DNA of 64,000 nucleotides from DAOVFN01 sp964607835 (GCA_964607835.1 CAZSLL010000003.1:1-64000), one strand, 5' to 3'; numbered from the stretch's first letter, positions 34,175-41,570 are shown. The notes: a model not told the origin generated them from the letters alone. Numbers and translations: made by a program.

Positions 34175-34475
34175 GTTCCTTCCCTATCAGGTGTCACCTT
34201 GCATATTCCCTGACACCTGCATGCATTCCTGTCCTTCCGGTTCCTCTGGAACCGGCATGCATTCCGGTGCGAATCAGGCAGCAAAACCCAACACACTCCA
34301 GTTCTGTCGGGTGCTACACGCCCGCATATACTCCGTTGCTTACTCGATTGGGCAGAAGCAGTTCGCACAGCCCTGCCCGGCGCGGCCCTGGCCAGCCGGA
34401 AGCAGTCCTGCGCTGCAACCGGTTAACCAGTTAACCGATTACTAACCAATATACGCAGATAGGTATTTAAAAGTT
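34175..34475 (-). promoter_or_regulatory. Long structured leader/promoter region of the L18e operon
   Basis: On the minus strand, a TATA-like ACTTTTAAATACC near 34465 is followed by A/T-rich palindromic GGTTAACTGGTTAACC, then GC-rich inverted repeats. Close to the gene lie the hairpin CCGGTTCC/GGAACCGG (34237-34255) and the pair AGGTGTCA/TGACACCT (about 34190-34218). Such a leader could bind a ribosomal protein for feedback control. Alternatively a separate small RNA is encoded here. No coding frame is credible. Confidence 0.45.
34219..34265. repeat. Copy of the dispersed hairpin repeat
   Basis: GCATGCATTCC occurs at 34219-34229 and again at 34255-34265, bracketing the 8-bp hairpin CCGGTTCC-TCT-GGAACCGG. 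Order and wording match the 34-nt units at 1-102 (hairpin followed by GGCATGCA), but the stem bases differ in a compensated way. Confidence 0.65.
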
Positions 34476-34506
34476 TTCAGTCCCGCTTGCTGTTTGGGAC
34501 AATGAG

Positions 34507-34886
34507 TGAGGGGGGCCGGATTTCCGTTGAGCCGGAAGTTGCCCCGAACATCAGTAAGTGGGCAACTCCTTTTGGCCCACGCCTTTTCTTGAAAAGGGCG
34601 TGTTTCGAACCGACGAAGGCTTCCCACCCAAAGACCTGACAATCAGGTGACTGCGTCACCTGCAATCACTCCTGGATACCGGGTCTCAGGGAACTGAGCC
34701 ACAGGATTCCTTATCACCTCCCGGACAATGCCCGGAATCAAATCTCAAGGCGACCTTGAGTCCTGCCCCTTTGGCCGAAACCTCTTTCAGAAGAAATTTC
34801 ATCAGGAAGGAGCGTCGCTTCACCATTTCCCGCTCACTTCCACTGATGTTCCTCTGAAACGTCTTTGACCGCTCGGGAACCCCCTC
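34507..34886 (-). tRNA. tRNA-Leu (CAA) with at least three, probably four, introns
   Basis: The 380-nt gene reads on the minus strand from GAGGGGG (34886) to CCCCCTC plus discriminator A (34507). Reconstructable parts: D-arm CCCGAGCGGTCAAA/GGG broken by an intron of about 115 nt, anticodon stem CAGGA/TCCTG with loop CTCAAGA (anticodon CAA) broken at 37/38 by about 47 nt, and T-stem GTCGG/CCGGC with loop TTCGAAT broken by about 87 nt of family A. The long variable arm (GGCT...AGCC) encloses about 80 nt, so a fourth intron there is inferred; its limits cannot be fixed by eye. Confidence 0.8.
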
Positions 34887-34939
34887 GCTTGAGAAATATA
34901 CCAATCAGCACTTTAAAAGCGTTGGAAAGCAGAAAATGC

Positions 34940-35614
34940 CTACTGTATGTTGGAGAGCTCGCCCTTGATTCTCTCCATCTGGTCGTAGATGCCCTTTATG
35001 TAGTTGTCTATCTCCTCGTTGTCGCTGCTCTCCACTTCCTTTATTGAGGTGGTCCTGGAGAGCCTGGAGTCCAGCATTGTTATGACGTTGTTGAAGTCGT
35101 CCAGGGCCTTGTGGGATATGGCTATTCCCGTGGATATCTCCTTTTCTATGTCGTTCAGCGCATCCAGGGCATCCCTGAGGTTCATGGCGTATGACTTCAG
35201 CTTCCTTATCTGCCTCACCATCTCAGCGTACTTGTCAATCTTTATGAAAACCGGCGGAGAAGATGAGACGTCAGCAGCCTCCTCTGCGGCTTCGTATGCC
35301 TCCCTGGATGCTGGTTTGGGAACTGCCTGCCTTATGTCCATGCCTGGTGCCTGCTGTTTTGGTTGCTCTTTCCTGGGCTGCGGCATGGGCGCTGGGGCTG
35401 GCTTCTGCTCAGCCTCCTTTGCGGCCTGCGGCTTCTGTTCGGGCTTCTCTTTTCCTCCCTCAACCGGAGTGGGTGCGTCAGGGATATCGTTGGCCTGCCC
35501 CTGAGGAGGAGCGGGCGCCGGAAGGTCGTCATCCGGTCCTGGTGCAGGAGGGGGAGGCATCTGGGCGGAAGAGCCCTGAACCTGCCTCTTTATGTCAGGT
35601 AAATCAGCCATCAA
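34940..35614 (-). CDS. Hypothetical protein with Pro/Gln-rich N-terminus and helical C-terminus
   Basis: A 224-residue protein. Residues 1-110 are low complexity, rich in Pro, Ala, Gln and charged residues. Residues 115-224 form a helical domain starting PPVFIKIDKYAEMVRQIRKLKSY, followed by long amphipathic helices likely to form coiled coils. Similar 'PxFIK(I/L)D' helical domains occur in uncharacterised proteins of small-genome archaea, but I cannot name a family. No membrane segment. Like FtsZ in this window it pairs a disordered Gln/Pro-rich arm with a folded domain, so an adaptor or scaffold role is possible. Confidence 0.72.
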   Translation of the reverse strand: MMADLPDIKRQVQGSSAQMPPPPAPGPDDDLPAPAPPQGQANDIPDAPTPVEGGKEKPEQKPQAAKEAEQKPAPAPMPQPRKEQPKQQAPGMDIRQAVPKPASREAYEAAEEAADVSSSPPVFIKIDKYAEMVRQIRKLKSYAMNLRDALDALNDIEKEISTGIAISHKALDDFNNVITMLDSRLSRTTSIKEVESSDNEEIDNYIKGIYDQMERIKGELSNIQ

Positions 35615-35714
35615 ATCACTGTAATAATAATTGTCCCAGAGGTTATAAAAGGTTTTTTCAATGCGTAGTGCATTCCTGATAGTTTAATATGTCTCCTCTG
35701 ACAAGTCTATACCA

Positions 35715-36326
35715 ATGAAAGGAAAAACTCCTTTATTCGCTCTGATTGCTGTGATAGTGATTGCCAGTGGGTGCACCACAGACACGGGCTCGCAGGAAGG
35801 CACAGGCAACCTTGTCCTTAGGATAACAGACCAGCCCAGGCTCGACCTCGAGAGAGCGGAGGTCACCATCTCTGACATCCAGGTCCACATGGCACCTGGC
35901 GAGGAGAACGGCACCCAGTCGGCTGACTGGGAGACCATTGTGGAGGGACCTGTCACCTACGATCTTCTGGAGCTTGTTGGTGTCGAGCAACTGCTTGGGG
36001 AGAAGGAACTCCAGGCAGGCATATACAGCCAGATAAGGCTCAGCGTGGACAGCGCTTCTGTGACCATTGGCGGAGAGGACTCTGAGCTCACCATACCATC
36101 CGGTTCTGTGAAGCTTGTCCGGGCATTCGAGATAATCGAGGGCGAGGACACCGAGCTCACCCTTGACTTCGACGCCCATGATTCCATCCACCCTGCAGGA
36201 GCAAGCGGAAGGTACATTATGAGCCCTGTCATCCGCGTGATTGGCCCCTCGCCAGGAGACGGCCGTGACAGTGATGGCAACCAGACCCAGGACAGCGGTG
36301 ACGGCCCTCTTAACCAGTCCTCGTGA
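35715..36326 (+). CDS. DUF4382 lipoprotein
   Basis: A 203-residue exported protein: basic start, hydrophobic stretch and lipobox-like VIASGC (Cys about residue 20), so it is probably lipid-anchored on the outer face. The body (GTGNLVLRITDQPRLDLERAEVTISDIQVHM region through YSQIRLSVDSASV) matches the DUF4382 beta-sandwich family. The tail is Asp/Ser/Asn-rich. Role unknown; likely a surface or carbohydrate-binding component. It is divergent from the gene at 34940-35614 and convergent with the secreted protein at 36434. Confidence 0.85.
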   Translation: MKGKTPLFALIAVIVIASGCTTDTGSQEGTGNLVLRITDQPRLDLERAEVTISDIQVHMAPGEENGTQSADWETIVEGPVTYDLLELVGVEQLLGEKELQAGIYSQIRLSVDSASVTIGGEDSELTIPSGSVKLVRAFEIIEGEDTELTLDFDAHDSIHPAGASGRYIMSPVIRVIGPSPGDGRDSDGNQTQDSGDGPLNQSS

Positions 36327-36433
36327 GCCCTGTCAGGTCTCCTGCATAATGGCGCGTCCCTTCGGAATGAGTCTTCTGACGAGCTCAAGCTAATGCAGCT
36401 GGCCTGAAATAAATAAAAAAAGGGGCTGTGCCC

Positions 36434-37054
36434 CTATTTGTAGAAACCCAGTCCTGCTGAGACAGGAGAAAGGTACTGCATCCCGTGCAGCCCCGCGCAG
36501 GGGTCATTCTCCACCTGCTGTATTATGGCGAATGCTCCCCATATTGAATGTCCAATCTCCTCTCCATCAGCCGTATGCCATGTTCCTTCATCCAATACAG
36601 CGTCATCAGGAACGGCCACAATCTTCACGAAGTAGTTCCATTTACATGTCTTTCCGTCCTGCTCGTACTCGCCGCTCTGGTGGTTGGTAAGCCAGGCACC
36701 TGAGCCTATATAGCTGTCATGGCCATAATGTCTGTCCAGCAGACCGTCGCCGTCGCAGTCCTTGTTCGATATCCACGCATCGTTCCATTTCATGCTAAGC
36801 TTTACGTTTTTATATGGCTGGCACCATTCTGCATCCCTGTACGAGTCGCAATAGTATCCGTTGAACAGGTGCGCCTGGTAGTTGTAACCCCATTCATCAA
36901 ATCCAGTCTCTATGACAGAGCCGTCGCTTGCCAGGAGCTCGCCGCTCTGTATGGTAGTGCATTGCTGACCCTTGCCGTTCCCGTTTGGCGCGGCCATGGA
37001 TATGCCCACCAGGAACAGGACAGACAGCAACCCAGCAAAAATCTCCTTTCTCAT
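36434..37054 (-). CDS. Secreted hypothetical protein
   Basis: A 206-residue protein with a clean Sec signal peptide (MRKEIFAGLLSVLFLVGISMA, cleavage after about residue 21). The mature part has several Cys, Trp and Tyr (GFDEWGYNYQAHLF, DRHYGHDSYIGSG) and an Asp-rich CDGDGLLD loop that may bind calcium. It resembles a family of secreted proteins of unknown function seen in archaea and bacteria; I cannot name it. GAGGTG lies 6 nt before the ATG. The start at 37054 excludes 31 upstream in-frame codons. Confidence 0.78.
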   Translation of the reverse strand: MRKEIFAGLLSVLFLVGISMAAPNGNGKGQQCTTIQSGELLASDGSVIETGFDEWGYNYQAHLFNGYYCDSYRDAEWCQPYKNVKLSMKWNDAWISNKDCDGDGLLDRHYGHDSYIGSGAWLTNHQSGEYEQDGKTCKWNYFVKIVAVPDDAVLDEGTWHTADGEEIGHSIWGAFAIIQQVENDPCAGLHGMQYLSPVSAGLGFYK

Positions 37055-37147
37055 TTCAACACCTCTTCTGTTGAACGTTGCAGAATTTGTGGATTTTTTC
37101 TTGCCGGGCCGGAATAAAAAACTTTCCCAAACCACGGCACGGAGCAA

Positions 37148-37787
37148 TTACGATACATTTGATTCTGCTGTTCTCCGATTCTGGACAAAGCTCAGTGAGT
37201 TCCTGATCATGCCCATGGTCGCCTTATCAGATTCAGGGTGGGGGCTGAAAACCACTACCCTTCCGCGTCCATAGCCCGAGCAGGCCACTGCACATGAGCC
37301 GTTCCCGAATAATACCAAAGACCGGACATTGCTCCCGGGAATTAGCCTCGGGCCCCAGCCATAGGGGACCCGAATATTTCCCTGATACCCCCCGAGTCAC
37401 GGGGTGGATTCCTTTGACACACAAAATAACCGACCTTTCTTTCTTCATGGCTTCAGGGGCATATCTGCACTCAATGTCTATGAGCCCAATTCCCTCAGGA
37501 AGATTTTCCGGAATCTTCTTGCTTGCAAGCAGGGCGCCTGCGCTTATGCCTATATAGCCTCCACCCTTTGAAACGAACTCCCTTATCTTATCAAAAGATT
37601 TCCCGAGGTCATGAAAAACCCTTTGTGTGTGCCCTCCTGGTATTATGATAGCCTGGTACTCGTCCAGCCTGTCCCTGAAATCCTGCTGGTCTATGAGATT
37701 GTAACCTATGCCCATATTATCCAGCGCATCGCCAACCTTAAAGTGGCTGGTCTCCGGCCCTGAATAGAGAGCTATAGTATTTTCCAT
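37148..37787 (-). pseudogene. Frameshifted glutamine-amidotransferase-like gene (BPL_N family)
   Basis: The main frame (37787 to 37233) encodes a class I amidotransferase-like fold: AIIIPGGHTQ near residue 48, and GISAGALLA where the usual nucleophile Cys is Ser, as in the N-terminal-like domain of biotin-protein ligase homologues. Near 37300 the frame changes: the expected ending (a strand VACSGYGRGRVVVFSPHPE and about 28 more residues) is present in the next frame and ends at a TAA at 37148-37150. So a single-base insertion or deletion around the run GGTATTATTCGGG breaks the gene. It is either a recent pseudogene or a sequencing/assembly error. Confidence 0.78.
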
Positions 37788-37825
37788 GATTTAGATTCCT
37801 GGCTATTTGTTAAAAAGAAATGGGA

Positions 37826-38023
37826 TGCGCCGAGCGGGATTCCCGTACTCCTTTGCGCGCTTTAATGCGCAAAAGGGTTCATTCGAACCCGCGTCACAGG
37901 CTTGGAAGGCTTATCCCAATCACCGCCCCTGCCTTTGCCTCCGTTCCATCTGGAACGGTATTGGCGGATGGGGCTCAGGATTTCCAAGTGACTGTCTGGA
38001 TCCTGCCACTAGACTATCGGCGC
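37826..38023 (-). tRNA. tRNA-Gly (TCC) with two introns
   Basis: Exons on the minus strand: 38023-37996, 37910-about 37882 and about 37839-37826. Joined: acceptor GCGCCGA/TCGGCGC, D-arm GTCTAGTGGCAGGAT, anticodon stem CAGGC/GCCTG with loop CTTCCAA (anticodon TCC), T-stem GCGGG/CCCGC with loop TTCGAAT, discriminator A. Intron 1 (85 nt) is in the anticodon stem at 29/30, an unusual site, and contains a copy of the dispersed hairpin repeat. Intron 2 (about 42 nt) is in the T-loop and begins GAACCCTTTTGC (family B). Confidence 0.88.
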
Positions 38024-38091
38024 ATTCATTCGAAAGAGTGTGGCATTGCTATGATTATTGCCCCATATCTATTTATATTTGGCTTGCGGGC

Positions 38092-38634
38092 TCAGAAATC
38101 GAAGCTTATCTCCTGATGGTCAGGGCTCCTGGGCTTTCTCTCCTCTTCCTTGACTGCCTCTTCTGCGGACTCCTCTGGCTCAGGCTCCTCTTTTGGGGGC
38201 TCGGTCCTGGTCTGGGGGATGCTCCCGGAAATCTTCTTTGCCATTGCATCCAGGGCAGGCTCCTCCTGCTTCCTGACCGGGAAAACGCTCTCCAGGCCCA
38301 TTCCCCTCTCAGCCTCTGTCCTGGGTATAACGTGGAAATGCACGTGCGGGACGACCTGGCCTGCCATCTGGCCGTTGCTCTGGGATATTGATATGCCCTT
38401 GGCCCCCGTGGCCTTCTGCACCCCTATGGCCACCTTCCGGATGGCCTTCATGAGCTCTGCTGCCTGCTCCTCCCCTATGGAGAGTATGTCCTGGGCGTGC
38501 TCTCTGGGTATGACCAGTGTGTGCCCCGGGTTCCTGGGGTTGATGTCCAGGAAGGCAAAGCTGTGTGAGTCCTCGTAAACCTTCTTGGATGGAATCTCGC
38601 CTGCGGCTATCCTGCAGAATATGCACTCGTCCAT
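38092..38634 (-). CDS. HIT-family hydrolase with charged C-terminal extension
   Basis: A 180-residue histidine-triad protein. The HIT core (residues 1-125) has CIFCRIAAGEIPS, FLDINPRNPGHTLVIP and the active HVHFHVIPR motif, so it probably hydrolyses AMP or GMP conjugates. Residues 130-180 are an acidic/Pro-rich tail not part of the fold. It follows a second HIT gene in tandem with a 4-nt gap; the two share the same core motifs and look like an old duplication with different tails. Confidence 0.9.
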   Translation of the reverse strand: MDECIFCRIAAGEIPSKKVYEDSHSFAFLDINPRNPGHTLVIPREHAQDILSIGEEQAAELMKAIRKVAIGVQKATGAKGISISQSNGQMAGQVVPHVHFHVIPRTEAERGMGLESVFPVRKQEEPALDAMAKKISGSIPQTRTEPPKEEPEPEESAEEAVKEEERKPRSPDHQEISFDF

Positions 38635-38638
38635 GCCA

Positions 38639-39073
38639 TCACTTTGGAATCTTGGACTTAATCTTTTTAACTATTTTCCCCTTCTCTGCGTCAGAGACCC
38701 TTTTTATGGGCAGGATGCCCTCTATGCTCACGGGGTCCTCGTTGGCGAACCTTGGGATTATGTGGAAATGGATGTGCCTTATGAGCTGGCCCGCAGATGA
38801 GCCGCTGCTCTGCGCAAGGGTGACGCCGTCCGCTGTGGTCCCTTCCACAATGCCTTTGGACACCTTCCTCACGGCCTCGAACAGGGGCCCGGCCTCCTTT
38901 TTGGGGAGGTCGAATATGTCCTCGTAGTGCTTGTTGGTGACCACCACGGTGTGCCCCGGGTTCCTGGGGTTGATGTCCAGGAAGGCAGTGGCGTGTTTGT
39001 CCTGGTAGACCTTCCAGGCCTTTATCTTGCCCTTCACTATGTCGCAGAATATGCACCCTTCCTTGCTCTCCAT
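38639..39073 (-). CDS. HIT-family hydrolase
   Basis: A 144-residue histidine-triad protein of normal length: CIFCDIVKGKI at the N-terminus, FLDINPRNPGHTVVV and the catalytic HIHFHIIPR. Paralogue of the adjacent HIT protein. Substrate unknown; HIT proteins act on adenylated amines or dinucleoside polyphosphates. The start at 39073 is followed downstream by the neighbour, so both are probably made from one mRNA. Confidence 0.9.
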   Translation of the reverse strand: MESKEGCIFCDIVKGKIKAWKVYQDKHATAFLDINPRNPGHTVVVTNKHYEDIFDLPKKEAGPLFEAVRKVSKGIVEGTTADGVTLAQSSGSSAGQLIRHIHFHIIPRFANEDPVSIEGILPIKRVSDAEKGKIVKKIKSKIPK

Positions 39074-39140
39074 GATGAATCCCTTTGTATTGATTATTGC
39101 CTCGCCGGGTTTAAATATCCTGCCGGGGAACCTCTAAACC

Positions 39141-39150
39141 ATTTATATAC
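39141..39150 (+). promoter_or_regulatory. TATA box for the tRNA-Pro/tRNA-Thr region
   Basis: ATTTATATAC centred about 28 nt before the structured RNA at 39174. It probably drives the RNA and, by readthrough, the two tRNA genes. Confidence 0.5.
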
Positions 39151-39173
39151 CTGCTCCCTATCTCATTCTATCA

Positions 39174-39257
39174 GTGGGGCCGTGGCGTGAAGCCTTTACG
39201 GGAGCTTGCGCTTCCACAAAGGTTTCATCCAAATGGTCATGTCCCCACGATGTAACA
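39174..39257 (+). ncRNA. Candidate small structured RNA upstream of tRNA-Pro (possibly H/ACA-like)
   Basis: The stem GTGGGG/CCCCAC (39174-39179 with 39243-39248) encloses an internal loop and a long hairpin (GTGAAGCCTTT with AAAGGTTTCAT, then GGGAGC/GCTTCC). An ACA lies 6 nt after the closing stem (39255-39257). A single hairpin with an internal pocket followed by ACA is the layout of archaeal pseudouridylation guides, but no K-turn was seen, so this is tentative. Its first 10 nt (GGGGCCGTGG) repeat the start of the tRNA-Pro gene 90 nt downstream. Confidence 0.35.
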
Positions 39258-39264
39258 ATGCGAT

Positions 39265-39460
39265 GGGGCCGTGGTGTAGCTTGGTCTAGCATTGCGGCTT
39301 TGGGCATCCTGTCCGGAAAGAATAAAAGCATTCGCCGGATGGAATAAAAAGAGCCGTTGACCCCGGTTCAAATGAACCCTTTAGCACAGGTAAACGCGCT
39401 AAAGCGTTCGCGGAAAGACCGCTCCCGCAAAGGCGCGGTTCCGGAGTCCGGGCGGCCCCA
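39265..39460 (+). tRNA. tRNA-Pro (TGG) with two introns
   Basis: Exons 39265-39304, 39352-about 39372 and about 39447-39460. Joined: acceptor GGGGCCG/CGGCCCC, anticodon stem GCGGC/GCCGT with loop TTTGGGA (anticodon TGG), T-stem CCCGG/CCGGG with loop TTCAAAT, discriminator A. Intron 1 (47 nt) is at canonical 37/38. Intron 2 (about 74 nt) is in the T-loop and is a family B element (starts GAACCCTTTAGC, contains GCGTTCGCGGAAAG). The tRNA-Thr gene starts 10 nt downstream. Confidence 0.9.
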
Positions 39461-39469
39461 TCAGAAAAA

Positions 39470-39634
39470 GCCTCGGTAGCTCAGTTGGTACCACCCGGCC
39501 CAGGCCGGAAGGCAGCAAAGAGCGATCGCCTCGTATGACCCTTTGGCAACTGTGAACGTGCCAAACCGTCAACGGAAACAACGCTTCCGCAAGGGGAGAG
39601 CGATAGGTCGAGAGTTCAAACCTCTCCCGGGGCT
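39470..39634 (+). tRNA. tRNA-Thr (CGT) with two introns, one in the D-loop
   Basis: Exons 39470-39490, about 39520-39535 and about 39599-39634. Joined: acceptor GCCTCGG/CCGGGGC, D-stem GCTC/GAGC, anticodon stem ATCGC/GCGAT with loop CTCGTAA (anticodon CGT), T-stem GAGAG/CTCTC, discriminator T as in archaeal Thr tRNAs. Intron 1 (about 29 nt) lies in the D-loop. Intron 2 (about 63 nt) at 37/38 is a family B element (GACCCTTTGGC, later CGGAAACAACGCTTCCGC). There is no T-loop intron. The last base overlaps the feoB stop codon on the other strand. Confidence 0.88.
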
Positions 39635-41331
39635 TAAAGAATCAGATTGAGAAGCCCGCCCACGAGAACAGCCATGCATGCCATTATTAGGGCTGACTTC
39701 GCCATGTCCCTGGCGCCGAGCTCTCTTAACAGCACCATGAAGGTGGCCACACAAGGGAAGTACATTGTAAGAACCACGCTTGCTATCACAAGCTGCTTGA
39801 AGTCCAGCCCGAGGGGAAGCAGCATGCCCACTGCCACGTCCTTTCTCAGGAACCCAACCACAAGGGCCCCTGCCGATTCGCCGGGCAGGCCCATGATTCC
39901 GGTCACTACGGGCGAGGAAAGGAAGGCTATTATGTCTATTATCCCTGATGCGTAGAGCACGTTTATTATGAGCACCCCGAGCAGGACGTAGGGGATGGCC
40001 TCCTTCAGGAAGCCCCTTATCCTCATCCAGAGCTTCTTTGCCAGAGAGCCCCAGAAGGGGAGCTGGTAGGGGGGTATCTCTATGAATATCTCAGGGCTCC
40101 CGCCCTTCATTATCCTGTTCAGCGCCAGGCCAAGAGCCAGCCAAACCAGGAAAAGCGTGGAGAAAACTATCCCAAGCCCCCAGGGCCCGTACCTGCCCAG
40201 GAGCCCCACCACCATGGCAATCTGTGCCATGCAGGGAATTGCTATTGCCATTAGAGTGGCTGCTATGAACCTCTGCCTCTTTGTCTCCAGTATCCTGGTC
40301 GAGAGGGCCCCCGGAACGTTGCACCCCAGACCAAGGAGCATGGGAACCACGGAAAGGCCGTGCATGCCCATCCTGTGCATTATGTTGTCCATTAACGTGG
40401 CCAGCCTGGGAAGGTATCCGCTGTCCTCGAGGACCCCGAGAATGATGTAGAAGGCGAATATGTAGGGAAGGACCATGGCTATGGGCACGTAGAGCCCTGT
40501 GGTGAGAAGTCCCATGGACTGCACGTAGTCAATCTGCCCTCCGATGAGCCTTCCTATGAGTATGTCCCTTATGAATCCAGGGCCCAGGGCTTCATTCAGC
40601 CCCATAGCCAATACAGAGTATGCGCTGAATATGGGGTCGAACACAAGTGATATCATGGCCTCGCCCACGAGCCTTATGAGCATAAAGGCCAGGAATATTA
40701 TCCCCACTGCCATGGGTATTCCCGTGAGCGGGGTGATGCTGGCGTCCCCGAGCCTGTCCAGAAGGCTCTCCTTTCTCTTTGTTATCCTCTCTGTTTTCTT
40801 TATTATCTCCCCTATTCTTGCCCACCTTTCGCCGTCGCTCCTCTTTTCTTTATGTGCCCTGGCGTCCCTGAGCCTTGAGACCAGCTCCTTGACGCCCTCT
40901 CCTGTGACAGCCACTGTGGGCACAACAGGCACGCCGAGCATCTTCTCCAGCTTCTTTGTGTCAATATTTATGCCTTTTCTCTTTGTCCTGTCCCATAGGT
41001 TGAGGGCCACTACCACTGGAATCCCCTTCTCCAGAAGCTGGAGGGTCAGGTAAAGGTTCCTTTCCAGATTGGTGGCGTCCACCACGTTTATGACAACGTC
41101 CCCTTCTTTGAGCACCCTGACCGGCACTTTCTCTGCTTTTGATGTGGGCTCGAGTGTGTAGGTCCCTGGGACGTCTATTATCTCTGAGAGGCCTCTGTTG
41201 AGCTTTATCTTGCCCCTCTTCATCTCCACCGTGGTTCCTGGGTAGTTGGATATGGTGACGTTCACGCCCGTCAGCCTCGAGAACATGGCTGACTTGCCCA
41301 CGTTCTGGTTTCCCACAAGAAGTATCCTCAT
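39634..41331 (-). CDS. feoB: Ferrous iron transporter FeoB
   Basis: Fe(II) uptake protein of the cell membrane. The 565-residue protein has an N-terminal GTPase domain with G1 GNQNVGKS (7-14), the Thr of G2 in NYPGTT, G3 DVPGTY and G4 NLWD, followed by about eight or nine membrane helices with the two 'Gate' repeats. Length is typical for archaeal FeoB and shorter than the bacterial 770-residue form. ATG overlaps the feoA stop by 4 nt; upstream are feoA and a DtxR-type regulator, forming one iron operon. Confidence 0.95.
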   Translation of the reverse strand: MRILLVGNQNVGKSAMFSRLTGVNVTISNYPGTTVEMKRGKIKLNRGLSEIIDVPGTYTLEPTSKAEKVPVRVLKEGDVVINVVDATNLERNLYLTLQLLEKGIPVVVALNLWDRTKRKGINIDTKKLEKMLGVPVVPTVAVTGEGVKELVSRLRDARAHKEKRSDGERWARIGEIIKKTERITKRKESLLDRLGDASITPLTGIPMAVGIIFLAFMLIRLVGEAMISLVFDPIFSAYSVLAMGLNEALGPGFIRDILIGRLIGGQIDYVQSMGLLTTGLYVPIAMVLPYIFAFYIILGVLEDSGYLPRLATLMDNIMHRMGMHGLSVVPMLLGLGCNVPGALSTRILETKRQRFIAATLMAIAIPCMAQIAMVVGLLGRYGPWGLGIVFSTLFLVWLALGLALNRIMKGGSPEIFIEIPPYQLPFWGSLAKKLWMRIRGFLKEAIPYVLLGVLIINVLYASGIIDIIAFLSSPVVTGIMGLPGESAGALVVGFLRKDVAVGMLLPLGLDFKQLVIASVVLTMYFPCVATFMVLLRELGARDMAKSALIMACMAVLVGGLLNLIL

Positions 41332-41561
41332 TCAACTACCTCTACGAGTATCTTGTTCGCCATGCCCCTCCCAAGTGATATCCGCCTTCCGCACACCTCT
41401 ATGACCACAGGCCCCCTCAGGGGCTGGGAGGCAATCTTCCTTATGACCTTGCCCGTCCTTATGTTGAGGCATGAGACCCTTTTCATGAACTCTGCGCCCC
41501 CTGCTATTGACATTATCCTCGCCCTGCTTCCCACCTTCATGTCAGCCAGAGAAATCTCCAT
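41328..41561 (-). CDS. feoA: FeoA, SH3-like iron transport accessory protein
   Basis: A 77-residue protein with the FeoA pattern: LADMKVGSRARIMSIAGGAEFMKRVSCL region, a central strand and the ending ISLGRGMANKILVEVV. It assists FeoB. The gene overlaps feoB and follows the DtxR regulator by 9 nt with a ribosome-binding site (AAGGAGT) in between. Confidence 0.92.
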   Translation of the reverse strand: MEISLADMKVGSRARIMSIAGGAEFMKRVSCLNIRTGKVIRKIASQPLRGPVVIEVCGRRISLGRGMANKILVEVVE

Positions 41562-41570
41562 ATTAACTCC

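Noticed and set aside
34690..34880. Protein-coding frames within the tRNA-Leu gene region
   Set aside because: The same bases form the tRNA exons and introns, and no frame has a promoter-spaced start.
39174..39248. A second tRNA-Pro gene, because it begins GGGGCCGTGG like the real one
   Set aside because: It has no anticodon arm that fits and no TTCRA T-loop; the structure is a single long hairpin.
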